DNA of 44,634 nucleotides from positions 84,858-129,491 of the forward strand of contig BFEA01000400.1 of assembly GCA_003427395.1 (NCBI GenBank). The letters run 5' to 3'. Each line of letters begins with the position of its first letter. The stretch's first letter is position 1. The translations under genes and the position numbers were made by a program. Shown piece by piece: positions 29,640-39,170 of this stretch. Source of the DNA: Chara braunii (taxonomy: Eukaryota; Streptophyta; Charophyceae; Charales; Characeae). The notes beneath the pieces were generated by a model. It made no database searches and was not told the DNA's origin. It saw only the letters and a program-made list of their open reading frames with translations.

Positions 29640-30530
29640 TGTAGAAGACTATACTTTATCAGCACTTCTGACCTAAACTAAGAAATTTTAGAAAACTTGA
29701 ATCTTGATTCCGGTGTGCGTAAAATCCCTAAGCTCCAGTTTCATTTTCCTGCACTTGCCTACTATACTCTTTTTCTCGTCCTGGTTGACATAAAATAATA
29801 TAGTAGTGGTAGTCAGGCTTTGGAAGGGACGCCATGGTGAAAAGACCACCCCTTCCCATTCCGTACCACAATGATAGTTGGAAAACTCTCGGAATCTGCT
29901 AAGGACTTCAGCCCTTGACAGATGTCTCCGTTATCTGTCCACTGCCAGGTCCCTAGCAGGTCGTATGCTGCACGGATGCTTAGCGCCCGTTTTGGTAGGA
30001 ATCATTTCACAATGTTATTGTCGACTCCTTCAAGTCGCCTTCGTGATCTTATCATTCTGTTTACCACTGTGTCTTTTTCCTTCCTTTCTTCACCTTCCAT
30101 TTCGCTGTCTCATTTATCCCTTTTTTCTTTCCCCTTCTCCTTCCTTCGTCAGCTCTTACCTTAACTGCAACTATGTGGCTTTTATGGTTTCGGGTTTCCG
30201 CTGTCGTCATTACTTTTATTGAATGTCATTTCGTGTTGAATTAACTTGAATAGAATACATGGTACATGCTGGACAAATCACATAGCCCAGAGAGTCAACA
30301 AACTACTTTGCAAATGAATGTGTAGTGCTTATTTAAAAAACAAAAAAAACAAAGGTAGTCTGGGCTGAACTATCAGTGCCCATTCCATGAGGAGGGCCTC
30401 GTTGATTGAGCTTGACCTCAGTTCTCAACATCCAGATAGTTTTGTTGAAGGCAATTGACTTTTTTTTTTTTTTTTTTAAAGGTTGTTGCAGAGGCTGGAT
30501 TAAAGACAGGTGAGAGTCACCTACGGCAGT
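29640..30530. other. Stretch without a supported gene
   Basis: A 114-codon ORF (29878-30222) is hydrophobic and Phe/Ser-rich with no recognised domain. A 17-T run lies at about 30461-30477. Nothing links it to the Penelope-like element that starts next. Confidence 0.45.
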
Positions 30531-30611
30531 AGTGGGTAATCAACGAAGGCAGGTAACTCCAGCAATAGCAGTGATGCAACAGTCGAAAACCATACCAAGT
30601 GTACAAGAGAA

Positions 30612-30723
30612 GCAAAGAAGAAGAAGAAGAAGAAGAAGAAGAAGAAGAAGAAGAAGAAGAAGAAGAAGAAGAAGAAGAAAAGAAGAAGAAAAGAAGAAGA
30701 AGAAGAAGAAGAAGAAGAAGAAG
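30612..30723. repeat. (AAG)n microsatellite in pseudo-LTR
   Basis: Nearly pure AAG repeats with two interrupting AAAG units. The homologous position in the other pseudo-LTR (35755-35925) is longer and interrupted differently. ORFs across it are low-complexity artefacts. Confidence 0.9.
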
Positions 30724-30794
30724 GGAGACAACACAAGATAAAATGGAACTCCCGAACGCGACATTAAAAGTAAACAATGAAGCACAGGTGGTAG

Positions 30795-30843
30795 AGACCC
30801 GACTAGTTTCGGTCGGCCACCACCGGCGACTCATCAGGGGTCT
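30795..30843 (-). ncRNA. Hammerhead-ribozyme-like motif in pseudo-LTR
   Basis: On the minus strand AGACCC (30843-30838) is followed by the core CUGAUGA, a stem II region and GAAAC-UA-GU-C, then GGGUCU (30800-30795). AGACCC and GGGUCU pair perfectly as stem I. AC/GU gives a two-bp stem III with a UA loop, and the cleavage site would follow C at 30801. Stem II has four clear pairs (GUCG/CGAC) and one extra C before GAAA, so activity is uncertain. Minimal hammerheads with a very short stem III are known in the pseudo-LTRs of Penelope-like elements. The strand agrees with the ORFs. Confidence 0.75.
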
Positions 30844-31370
30844 TGGTCGGTCGCAAGATGTCTAACCAGTGTAGACGTTACCTATTTATTGTGTAGTCAC
30901 AACAAAGGACTATGGAAAAAATCGTGAGTCAAAAGGGCCCAACAACAAAACGTCTACGCAAAATGACCACTGACCAAACCTTCAGCCTAACTCAAACCAC
31001 TACCGGAACCAAGACCATGTCAAAACCATAAAACAGTCATGTCGGCCCCGGAACTTCAAACCCGCAGGCCTCTAGGGGAATCCTCAATGCTCCGAGACTT
31101 CAACCCGCGAGTTCAGAAATCAATCTTACCGCAAAACTATCCCGTATTCAGGTCCCGCACCTATCAACCCCGGGACTATCTACCCGCGGGTATGAAAGCT
31201 GGGTCATATCAACTACTCTGGAGCTGACACCCGTGAGTTAGCAGGTGATACTCACCACCATTTCAACATTATTCATATATGCAATTTATCTGCTGTGACA
31301 TAATAGATCTTACGACCGACTCAAAGTGACTAGGAAAACTAGTCTAGTTAAGGCAAGAAATTCCTAGATT

Positions 31371-32905
31371 CTACTCAACAAATGACCCCAATTGGTGAGA
31401 ATGAGAATCCAGTGATCCCAACAGCCAACAAATTTCCGAGAAAAAATGAACCAATGTGCGATCGAAAAAATGATCTGGATATCCGCGCAACCACAACTCG
31501 TGCTTGAGCATGAACAAAAAAGGAAGCTCCAAACCAGCGATGGAAGTGAAAGTATGGGCCCGATGGAAGAATGAGTCAATGACAGCAGGCTTTTGTTGCT
31601 TACTGGAGAAGGAGTAAAAATTTTGAATGCAATGAAAGGTCAACGGTCCATTCACCGAACTACCCTGATTCTTCATAGTGGCTCTGCATGCCACTCGGCA
31701 CGGATTGTCTAAAATCATCAGAATACAACCAATAAAATCTCATTCAGAGGAAAGATTAGTTTGTTCCAAAACTAGCGCAGGGTCATAACATGGCCGAAAT
31801 AACTCCATAATATGTACCTTTGCATCCCACGAATAATGATTGGATAAGCGAAATTTAACGAAGAAATAAACATCGTCGACAATCTTGCAGCCATGAACCA
31901 ACCACCTATCGTCACCCAGAGAAAGATAAAAACTTAAACTCGTCAGATGCACAGAGCAAACATGCAAGAGCCGGACTCGTGGATTTCCCCATTGGAATAC
32001 CCACATTCTGCTGGAACAAACACCCCGTAATCATCACAAAAGTGTGTTCGAGTTCATACTGCACAAAGGTCATGATTTGGAAAAATTTAAGTCGGATCCA
32101 ACCAGCTTCACCTTTGCCACGTGACAGCTTAACCGCTTTACCATGGGCGCATACCAACACTGCCGTGTACCCTTCACTTTTCCAGAAGTCCAAGACCCAT
32201 CGAACGACCTGCAGGATGGATGGATGCGACAAATGTGAAAACATCTCCTTTACGTCGAACGAACCACCCAACAAAGAAGTCGTCATTCTTTAAATCTTTA
32301 TTAATACATGTGATCTTCTTCATCATGTCGGTCGTACACCGAAGTTTAAAATGCAACTTATCCGACAATCTCCACAGCAAACAGTTGATTGCTCGTGCCA
32401 CACGCTTACTACTAACAGATGAGCAATCAGAATGTGAAGGACAAATTGGACGTCATCGACAAACATCTTTGTGTTTTGGTAGAAAGTAAGCATGCCCAAA
32501 CGTGCCCTTGTTGTTCCGTTTCCTAATCTTATTGAATTTATGTTCAACGTACTGCTTCTTACAGATCGAAATAGTCTCGGCCACTGGGGTTTCAACAAGT
32601 ATAAACGGTTCATTATCCAAGAATAACGTCTTCATACCCTCACCATAGACGACAGGACAACAAATGAACGTTTCACCAGGGTTGTGGTCCAGTGGAGAGC
32701 AAACCAGACCACCAAGACGAACTTCATGTTGACTAACTACTTCCTCAGAAAAAGTCGACCCAGAAGGTCCAGACGTAGTGTCGAGGATGCAAGAAAGAAA
32801 GAGGTGCTTATCGTAAGGATACAGACGAAGAGGAGGAAGACAATCAACTGTTTAGAAAGAGCGAAGAATTTGACGCCGCAGATTAGAAATTGGATGCCCC
32901 ACAGT
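31371..32905 (-). pseudogene. Penelope-like reverse transcriptase, decayed
   Basis: Minus-strand pieces in shifting frames give the RT order. FGHAYFLPKHKD (about 32455-32500) is the fingers PKxKD-like box. FDVKEMFSHL (about 32230-32260) is the first palm aspartate region. QQNVGIPMGKSTSPALACL (about 31960-32015) is the primer-grip approach, and KIVDDVYFFV (about 31857-31886) is the catalytic xxDD box. A thumb-like ELWLRGYP segment (about 31480-31510) completes the set. The arrangement and the RGYP thumb resemble Penelope-like/telomerase-type RTs. At least three frameshifts and a TGA at 32906-32908 separate it from the GIY-YIG part. Penelope RTs prime at DNA ends or nicks. Confidence 0.75.
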
Positions 32906-33999
32906 AGGTCACAAAACATTCATAGAGTTTCGCATGTATAGAGGAAAAAACTCCACTGAACTAATACGGAAAGACACATGTCCTTCAACGCTTGGGAATA
33001 AGCTATCTACATCCTTATAGCAGCGAGAAAAAACTCCTGATCGTGCAGTCATACGAAAATTGTGGATCAAATCCCCCACAGAACGGTTTCTACACCATAC
33101 AACTCTCATCCGTCGAGTTATCATATCAATCCAAGCAGGCTCGATATCCAGCCTGCGTACCAACTGTGCACATACGTTCCGAGTGCGTAATCTACAACTA
33201 AAGCTTATCACTCCTGAATACGCATAGATCAAGTCCCGAAAGTCCCAAGAAATGAGTTGTCGACCCGAACTGGGATTACTAAGCAAACGAACAAGATCCG
33301 GTTTAAAAGCTAATGATTTCTTACAAAAAGAAACAATGGTCTCGAAAATGACGACCACACCCTCGACAAGACAACCTCTCGAGCTCCGCAGCTGATCTTT
33401 GCAATCATTATAGGAAATGACCAACGAACCATAACACCGACGAAGTACTTTCCATTTATCGAGCAGAAGAGGTCCACCACTACATACAACTGCAACCCGG
33501 TCCAAAGACCGATCACGACAATAATTCAGGATCCGAATAAGACTGAAAGACGACACGTCGTATGAGGAATCAAAGTGAAGCACAGAATAAGATGAGGGCT
33601 TAGTCAAAGTGGAACCACCAGTGAGCCTAGGAGGACATATCACCGCGAGACCGCGCTGCTTCTTCCTACGTAACCGTTCTCGTTTACCCAGTCCCCGTTT
33701 CTTATGTTTCTTTGGTTTATCCTTTGAGTTTAGTGCGGGTGAGAACAACCGAATGAAAAAATTCTCCATTTCTTTTAGATCTTCACTAGAGCAACGACAG
33801 ATCGGCACAACAATATACTTATCAAAACCACATCGCCGAAGCCAACAATACAAACGCTTATTACGTCGTCCTTGACCAATCACCGGTTCACAATGCGTCC
33901 TATAAACATGCCCTGACCACCGAGGCCCCAAATCCCGTGTAGTACTACCCACATATAGATGGCGGCACCATGGAGACAACAGTACGTAACCAACGGACC
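32906..33999 (-). CDS. GIY-YIG endonuclease part of Penelope-like ORF2 (N-terminal)
   Basis: A 356-codon open frame; the first displayed codon at 33979 is TTG, and the frame continues upstream to a TGA through a Gly-Tyr-Val. The start resembles a GIY-YIG nuclease: GYV, then LYVGSTTRDLG, R20, H24, and the downstream E72 in EMENFFIRLFSPALN with N84 (numbering from 33979). A basic linker (KKHKKRGLGKRERLRRKK) follows, then a long region leading toward the RT. In canonical Penelope elements the GIY-YIG domain is C-terminal to the RT; here it is N-terminal, as described for Naiad/Chlamys-type permuted elements. A frame break near 34000-34020 probably removes the true start. The stop at 32906 likely splits an originally longer protein. 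Confidence 0.75.
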
Positions 34000-34187
34000 T
34001 CTCGTAACTTCACTATTCGTCCACCACTCCAGCGAACAGGAAGAAAGTTTAGAGGCCCAAGGAATCAAACCGTAAAGGTTAAGAGCAACAACCACTACTC
34101 GAAAAAGAGCGTCAATCTCCCTACTTTTCAAGTTCTTAGAAGAAGACGAGCGAGAATTGAAACATTTATTAGCAAGAGACCAAAGGT

Positions 34188-35603
34188 ATGTTACGCTCGG
34201 GAGGGACCCGAAGAATTTGTAGAGTCCCTCCCATCGTTTTTACCGTCGTCATCACAATCGTCCTCCGAAACATTCTGTATTGTTGCCTTCTTGCCGAGCG
34301 CCTTCTCTACCCGCTTCTCGATGATGTCGGTAATCGTCCGTGGTATCGTACTATATTTAATTCCCTCCTTCATACAGATCTCCACTAAATCATTTTTCTT
34401 TTTGCTTGCCAACTCCTTCCGTGCTTCACGGATGAAGTTCTCACGTCCATTTTTCCCGCCAACTTCCTCTCCATCACCCACCTTCTTCTTGTCACGTGTA
34501 GTCTTAAGAACAGATCCACCCGCAGAATTCAATTGTTGTTGGAAAGCAGATTTGAGTGTTGTTCGCTCCGCCTCCCGTTTTGCCAGTTCTTCCTTGAGCC
34601 TGACATTCTCCTGTTCAGCCTCCCATCTTTGATTCAACTCCTGCAACCTAAGTTGTTTGAGTGCATTGACTTGAAGTGTGTGCAGCTGCGCCAACTGTGT
34701 GGGGTCAACGGATCCCGTTTCTGCCGACGGTCGCCGAGGTACGGAGGACGGTATCTTCAATTGGGATGACGGTGAGGTCGCCAGTCTGCTACGCTTGTTA
34801 CCGGTCCGAAGAGCTTCCTTCTTCCAATCTTCATTGTCCTTCAAAGCCGCCTCATGTTGCTGTTTAATAGCTTTTAGAGATGCTTCCAGCGCTTCAACAC
34901 GTTGGTTGACCGCTGTCACGGTTTCCTGCTTCGCCTTCATTTCTTCGTGCTCTTGCATGATCCGTGCTAACAAGGCATCGTCTCTGATTGCCGGCCAACT
35001 GGTAGATGCACCATCATTCCTTTCTCCACCCTGAGCTAATCGTAGTTCCTCCACTTCCTTAAACAAGCTGTCAATCTTCTGTTCTTCTGCTGCGCCATTC
35101 TGCTTCTGTCCACGAACCACCTCATACATGCTGTCTAGTCGAGCATTCATTGCATTGTGAAGTTCCTTATTGAGTGCTTCTCATTCCTTTTTCTCGTTCA
35201 TCCTTTGTTCTTCTTCTTTCGCCTTCCTCTGCTTCTCCTCTTCTTCCTTGCGAGCAACCTCCAAGTCGTTTGCGATAGCCGCATTGTACCACCCCTTCAT
35301 ATTCGCCACTGTCTCCTCACGTACGACAACCCTCTGATTCGGGTTAAACCATCTGCTACCTTTAGTATACTGTCTGTTGTTGTTATGAACAGCAACTCCA
35401 GTCGACGAGGGGGGAGGAGGAGGAGGAGGAGGAGGAAATGGAGGTGGAGGAAGAGAGAAGGGAGCAGGTAAAGTCAAGATAGGCGCCTGTCCTACAGAAG
35501 CCGTTGTCGTAGCAGTCTTGTGAGGGCACCATCGAGCAGAATGGTTCGGGTCTCCACAGTTATAGCACGTGCGTACACTGGAGGTGGAAGCCATCATAGT
35601 CAA
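34188..35603 (-). pseudogene. Penelope-associated ORF1: CCHC zinc knuckle plus coiled coil
   Basis: One frame runs from ATG at 35603 to TAA at 34188-34190 (about 470 codons) with a single internal TGA at 35181-35183. The first 140 residues carry a CX2CX4HX4C zinc knuckle (C13, C16, H21, C26), a proline-rich stretch near residue 46-66, and a charged KEEEEKQRKAKEEEQR helix. The 319 residues after the stop are largely coiled coil (EALEASLKAIKQQHEAALKD type) with a basic, then acidic, C-terminus. The knuckle suggests nucleic-acid binding and the coiled coil oligomerisation, as in gag-like ORF1 proteins. It begins about 65 bp inside the upstream pseudo-LTR, before ORF2 on the same strand. The TGA is consistent with a CGA-to-TGA change. 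Confidence 0.75.
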
Positions 35604-35754
35604 ACAACAGCAAAACCGAAGCCACTCGTGACGTAGTATAACCCCTTCGACGGTTACTCCGTGAGAGAAAGTGAGTAATCAACGAAGGCAGGTAACTCCA
35701 GCAATAGCAGTGATGCAACAGTCGAAAACCATACCAAGTGTACAAGAGAAGCAA

Positions 35755-35925
35755 ACAGGAAGAAGAAGAAAGAGAAGTAGAAGAAGAAGAAGAACGAGGG
35801 AAGAAGAAGAAGAAGAAGAAGAAGAAGAAGAAGAAGAAGAAGAAGAAGAAGAAGAAGAAGAAAAGAAGAAGAAGAAGAAGAAGAAGAAGAAGAAGAAGAA
35901 GAAGAAGAAGAAGAAGAAGAAGATG
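35755..35925. repeat. (AAG)n microsatellite in pseudo-LTR
   Basis: AAG repeats with AGAAG and GGG interruptions, longer than the homologous tract at 30612-30723. This indicates independent slippage after the two pseudo-LTRs separated. Confidence 0.9.
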
Positions 35926-35999
35926 AGAGAGACAACACGGGATAAAATGGAACTCCCGAACGCGACATTAAAAGTAAACAATGAAGCACAGGCAGTAGT

Positions 36000-36034
36000 G
36001 ACCCGACTAGTTTCGGCCGGCCGCATCAGGGGTC
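36000..36034 (-). ncRNA. Degenerate hammerhead-like motif in upstream pseudo-LTR
   Basis: Stem I (GACCC/GGGUC), GAAAC-UA-GU-C and the start of the core CUGAUG are retained. The A after CUGAUG and stem II are replaced by CGGCCGGCC, about 14 bases shorter than the other copy. Predicted inactive. It supports homology of the motif in both pseudo-LTRs. Confidence 0.65.
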
Positions 36035-36603
36035 TTGGTCGATCGCGAGATGTCTAACCAGTGTAGACGTCACCTATTTATCCTGTAGTCACAACAAAGG
36101 ACTATGGAAAAAATCGAGAGTCAAAAGGGCCCGACAGCGAAACGTCTACGCAAAATGACCACTGACCAGACCTTCAACCTAACTCAAACCACTACCGGAA
36201 CCAGGACCATGTCAAAACCATAAAACAGTCCTGTCGACCCCGGGACTTCAAACCCGCAGGCCCCTAGGGGAATCCTCAACCGCTCCGGGACTTCAACCCG
36301 CGAGTTCAGAAATCAATCTAACCGCAAAACTGTCCAGTATTCAGGTCCCGCACCTATCAACCCCGGGACGATCTACCCGCGGGTCTGAAAGCCGGGCCAT
36401 ATCAACTACTCCGGAGCTGACACCCGCGAGTCAGCAGGTGATACTCACCACCATTTCAACATTATTCATATATGCAATTTATCTACTGTAACATAATAGA
36501 TCTTACGACTGACTCAAAGTGACTAGGAAAACTAGTCTAGTTAAGGCAAGAAGTTCCTAGATTCTACTCAACAAACGACCCCAATTGGTGAGAATAGGAA
36601 TCC

Positions 36604-36695
36604 CTCCGGGTAGACTGTGAGGACCCCGGCCTCAAACATTTTCATTGACAATATCAGCCCTGGGCACTGGGCCCGGTAATAAAAAAAAAAAAAAA
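36604..36695 (+). mobile_element. R4 small A-tailed repeat inserted into the pseudo-LTR
   Basis: Core CTCCGGGTAGACTGTGAGGA through AATATCAGCCCTGGGCACT, then GGGCCCGGTAAT and 15 A. The other pseudo-LTR has the uninterrupted junction GAATCCAGTGATCCC at 31406-31420, which confirms a later insertion. No target-site duplication is visible. Related copy at 25667-25748. Confidence 0.65.
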
Positions 36696-36791
36696 GTGAT
36701 CCCAACAGCAAGCACTAGGCCATGTGGTAGAAGCCCACTATTCCGGCGATGGTAAGAGAACCACCAGAATTGAGGTCTTGCCTATCGGGCT

Positions 36792-36845
36792 GCTCCATCT
36801 ATTGGTGGAGAGCGGCACCCGCTGGAAACCGGGTCCAGCGTTCCT
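36792..36845 (-). repeat. Two-hairpin 3' tail, minus orientation (T13)
   Basis: GCTCCATCTATTGGTGG, GCTGGAAACCGGGTCCAGCG and TCC on the plus strand, i.e. the tail in reverse. No T-run precedes it, so it is truncated at its 3' end. Confidence 0.65.
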
Positions 36846-36904
36846 TGGATACATCGTTACAGAACATCCTTTCCTGTACATTTTGTCCGGGGCCGTAGCT
36901 TCTT

Positions 36905-38333
36905 TCCTATGGGACTCCCTCCCAACCTACCACTCTGGTAATTTCTTCCCGGCGCACTCCTACTCCCGCTATCCTACCTCAGTGTCTACCACTCAGGATC
37001 GCCACCCTCCGGTCTGGGGGTGACCTGACTGAGCAGTGGTTGCAGGTACCAGGGCTAAGCTGAGCCCCACACACCCCACTCAGCCCTGATCGAAGCATAT
37101 TCGAGCGAGCCTTGCCGCCCGGGTACTTCAGGCGCTAGGCATGAACGCTTCACCAAAAGTCCCATAGGTGGACCTTTTGTTTGCGTTCCTACCGTTGTAT
37201 ACACAGCTGTTGTTACTATTGTTGGTTGTTAGGTTGTTCCTGTCTCTTATACACATCTAGATGTGTATAAGAGACAGGCTCCCGGTCGCGCTGCGCCCCT
37301 CGATTCCAATATCTCTCAGAAGTCCTCTAGCCCCCCATAGGTGGACCTATTTTGCATTCCTATTCTTCTTTTTTGTGTACACAGCTGTTGTTACTGTTGT
37401 TGGTTGTTAGGTTGTTCACTGTGTACACGGTTGTTATTACTAGTATTTTACTACTTTGTTGTTGATGGTGAACTGAATATAGGAGGCAGTCAACCCAATC
37501 AATCCCGTAGAGAGGCCCCGCAACACAGGAACCCTATCAGCACCGTCCATAGACCGTACTAAGTCTCACTCTCATCAACTGTTCCTATTTCTATGGGTGG
37601 TCTGCAAGGTCCTAGTTTTTTTTCAGACAGACATCAGCCATAGAGAGTACTAAGCCTTACTCTCATCAACCGTTCCGTTCCATGGGCAAGCTGTCCTAAG
37701 GGGGAGCCCACATCCTAACCCCTCCCGTGCCTAGTGGGTGACCCCCCCAGATCTCCAGCTAGCAACAGCCCCCTTCTAGTCTCTACTCTTACCCCCAGAG
37801 ACCTACCAACACCGACCACAGACTGTACTAAGTCTCACTCTCATCAACTGTTCCTGATTCTATGGGTGGGGCGTAAGTCTCTCGGCTCTGCATCCCAGTA
37901 TGTGAGTGAATTTGAACACACAACCTCATCCATGCAATCTACTATCGAGCCAAGTGAGCTACTGTAGAAACTGAACGATTTGTGCGCAATAGTGGACCGG
38001 AAGGCAAATGAGCAATCATCCCCAAGTATGCAAGCACTCAAACCACCACATGAGCCTAGAGCATCAGGCAAACATCCCACAGCCCAAACCCAACATACAA
38101 CAACCATGGACTAAGACCCCTGGGTGGTGCGCAAGCAGTGTCTGTAATAGCTTACCTGTGTCACCCAAGGCGGGTTGCCAGCCAAGGCGGGGTTGCAGAT
38201 GGGTACACCTTATGTAAACGTCCGCCGGTGTCCATGAGCATGGATGCGGAGTTTTCAACCCGCAACCTCAAGCCACAATGCACATTTCCAACCGGTGCCC
38301 TAAACACTCGGCCACACGCCATCTGCTTTTCCT
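36905..38333 (-). mobile_element. R2 dimeric tRNA-derived element, inverted copy
   Basis: The reverse complement of 18345-19214 plus 20000-20276, in the same order but without the 785-bp insertion. On the minus strand the head at 38330-38250 reads GTGGCCGAGTGTTTAGGGCA, then CCGGTTGGAAATG and GCGGGTTG (tRNA-Ser-like, anticodon-like GGA). The second head at 37965-37895 has TAGCTCACTTGG and GTGTTCAAATTC. The 3' half is disturbed: a duplicated segment flanks the adapter at 37240-37277, so the structure near 37.2 kb may be an assembly error. Confidence 0.65.
37240..37277. other. Mate-pair junction adapter (sequencing artefact)
   Basis: CTGTCTCTTATACACATCT directly followed by AGATGTGTATAAGAGACAG: two Tn5 mosaic ends back to back. 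This is the circularisation junction adapter of Nextera mate-pair libraries. It is not genomic. The left flank is R2 sequence, and the right flank begins with an R1-head-like GCTCCCGG..GCGCTGCGCCCC, so unrelated fragments are probably joined here. Confidence 0.95.
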
Positions 38334-38680
38334 TTTTTTTTTTTCACGCAGCCATAGTTACCTCTTTTTTTCCGAGAGATGTCATCATTAAGCTGCGTAG
38401 CGCATTTAATGTTCCAGTGAAATCTTTTGTGGGCTATGGAGCCTGACCTCATTTATTGTGGAACTTGCCCTTGGTGTCTGGGCACTGCGCCCACGGAAAA
38501 TGATGATGTGAGTGGAGAAGAGGAGAGAAATAAAACAAAGCCCATGGTCCTCAGTTTTTCTCGATAAGGTCATCCCCAAATCTTTGTAAAAAGAAGAGCT
38601 TACCCCATAACGTTAGGACCCACTGAACTATTCCCATATCTATGTACAAAGATATGGCGGCCACAATCTTGAACGGTACT
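38334..38680. other. Stretch without a recognised gene
   Basis: A T-run at about 38333-38344 adjoins the R2 head. No motif could be assigned. Confidence 0.4.
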
Positions 38681-38689
38681 AAAATACTA

Positions 38690-39120
38690 ACAATTAAACA
38701 AGGAGTTGCATCGCGAAATCTAGATGTCAATGGGGATTGCTCCTAGCCTTATGCAAATCCATCTGCATGCTTTATGTCAGACCATCTGGACTATCATAGT
38801 CATTGGCACCCACAGCCAACACTACGAGCTCCTTAGCACACACAACCAGCCATTAGCCACTGCGAATGAATGCCGGATTCATGTGGGGCTGGTTCCCCCT
38901 ACTCCCCCATGGGGGCCATAAACTCTCGCTCACGTCTGAAATACCACTAGGGCTAGGGTTGGTAGGACTGCATTTTAAACCCTGACAAATTCTGCTTCTC
39001 TGATTAACACCAGGGTATCCTCCTGTAGACGGGACCAATCAAATCAATGCTGTTTCATTTATATTTGATCGATTTTTGACGGTGGGTGGTCACAGTTTTG
39101 AATCTCTGTAACTTTCACAA
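38690..39120 (+). pseudogene. Possible LINE endonuclease remnant
   Basis: Weak matches in several frames: NLDVNG (about 38720) to the first endonuclease box, IWTIIVIGTH (about 38783-38815) to SWPDVVCVQETH, and RWVVTVLNL (about 39080-39108) to the RWVS..L block, in the correct order. The catalytic Glu is lost. A partial two-hairpin tail (39131-39170) follows. Confidence 0.35.
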
Positions 39121-39130
39121 CTCTGGGCTT

Positions 39131-39170
39131 ATTTTCCAGAAGGTGCTGACCCCCACGGATAGATTGGAGC
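39131..39170 (+). repeat. Partial two-hairpin 3' tail (T14)
   Basis: TTTTCCAGAAGGTGCTGACC, then CCCACGGATAGATTGGAGC. The first hairpin is half lost and no A-run follows. Confidence 0.5.

Larger units (their letters stand above)
30531..31428 (-). repeat. Penelope-like element pseudo-LTR, downstream copy
   Basis: Matches 35670-36710 in the same orientation over its full length, starting AGTG-GTAATCAACGAAGG and ending GTGATCCCAACAGC. Because the ORFs read on the minus strand, this is the downstream (3') pseudo-LTR. It contains an (AAG)n expansion and a hammerhead-ribozyme-like motif. Direct pseudo-LTR repeats are typical of Penelope-like retroelements. Confidence 0.8.
35670..36710 (-). repeat. 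Penelope-like element pseudo-LTR, upstream copy
   Basis: Direct-repeat partner of 30531-31428. It contains a longer AAG expansion and, at 36604-36695, an inserted R4 element absent from the other copy. On the minus strand it lies upstream of ORF1, so it would contain the promoter in a Penelope-type element. No promoter motif was identified. Confidence 0.8.

Noticed and set aside
29878-30222. 114-codon hydrophobic ORF as a membrane protein
   Set aside because: Composition follows T/C-rich DNA; no topology pattern, partner or homologue could be recognised.
30517-30865. ORFs across the AAG repeats (poly-Ser, poly-Phe, poly-Glu/Lys)
   Set aside because: They arise only because AAG repeats lack stops in several frames on both strands.
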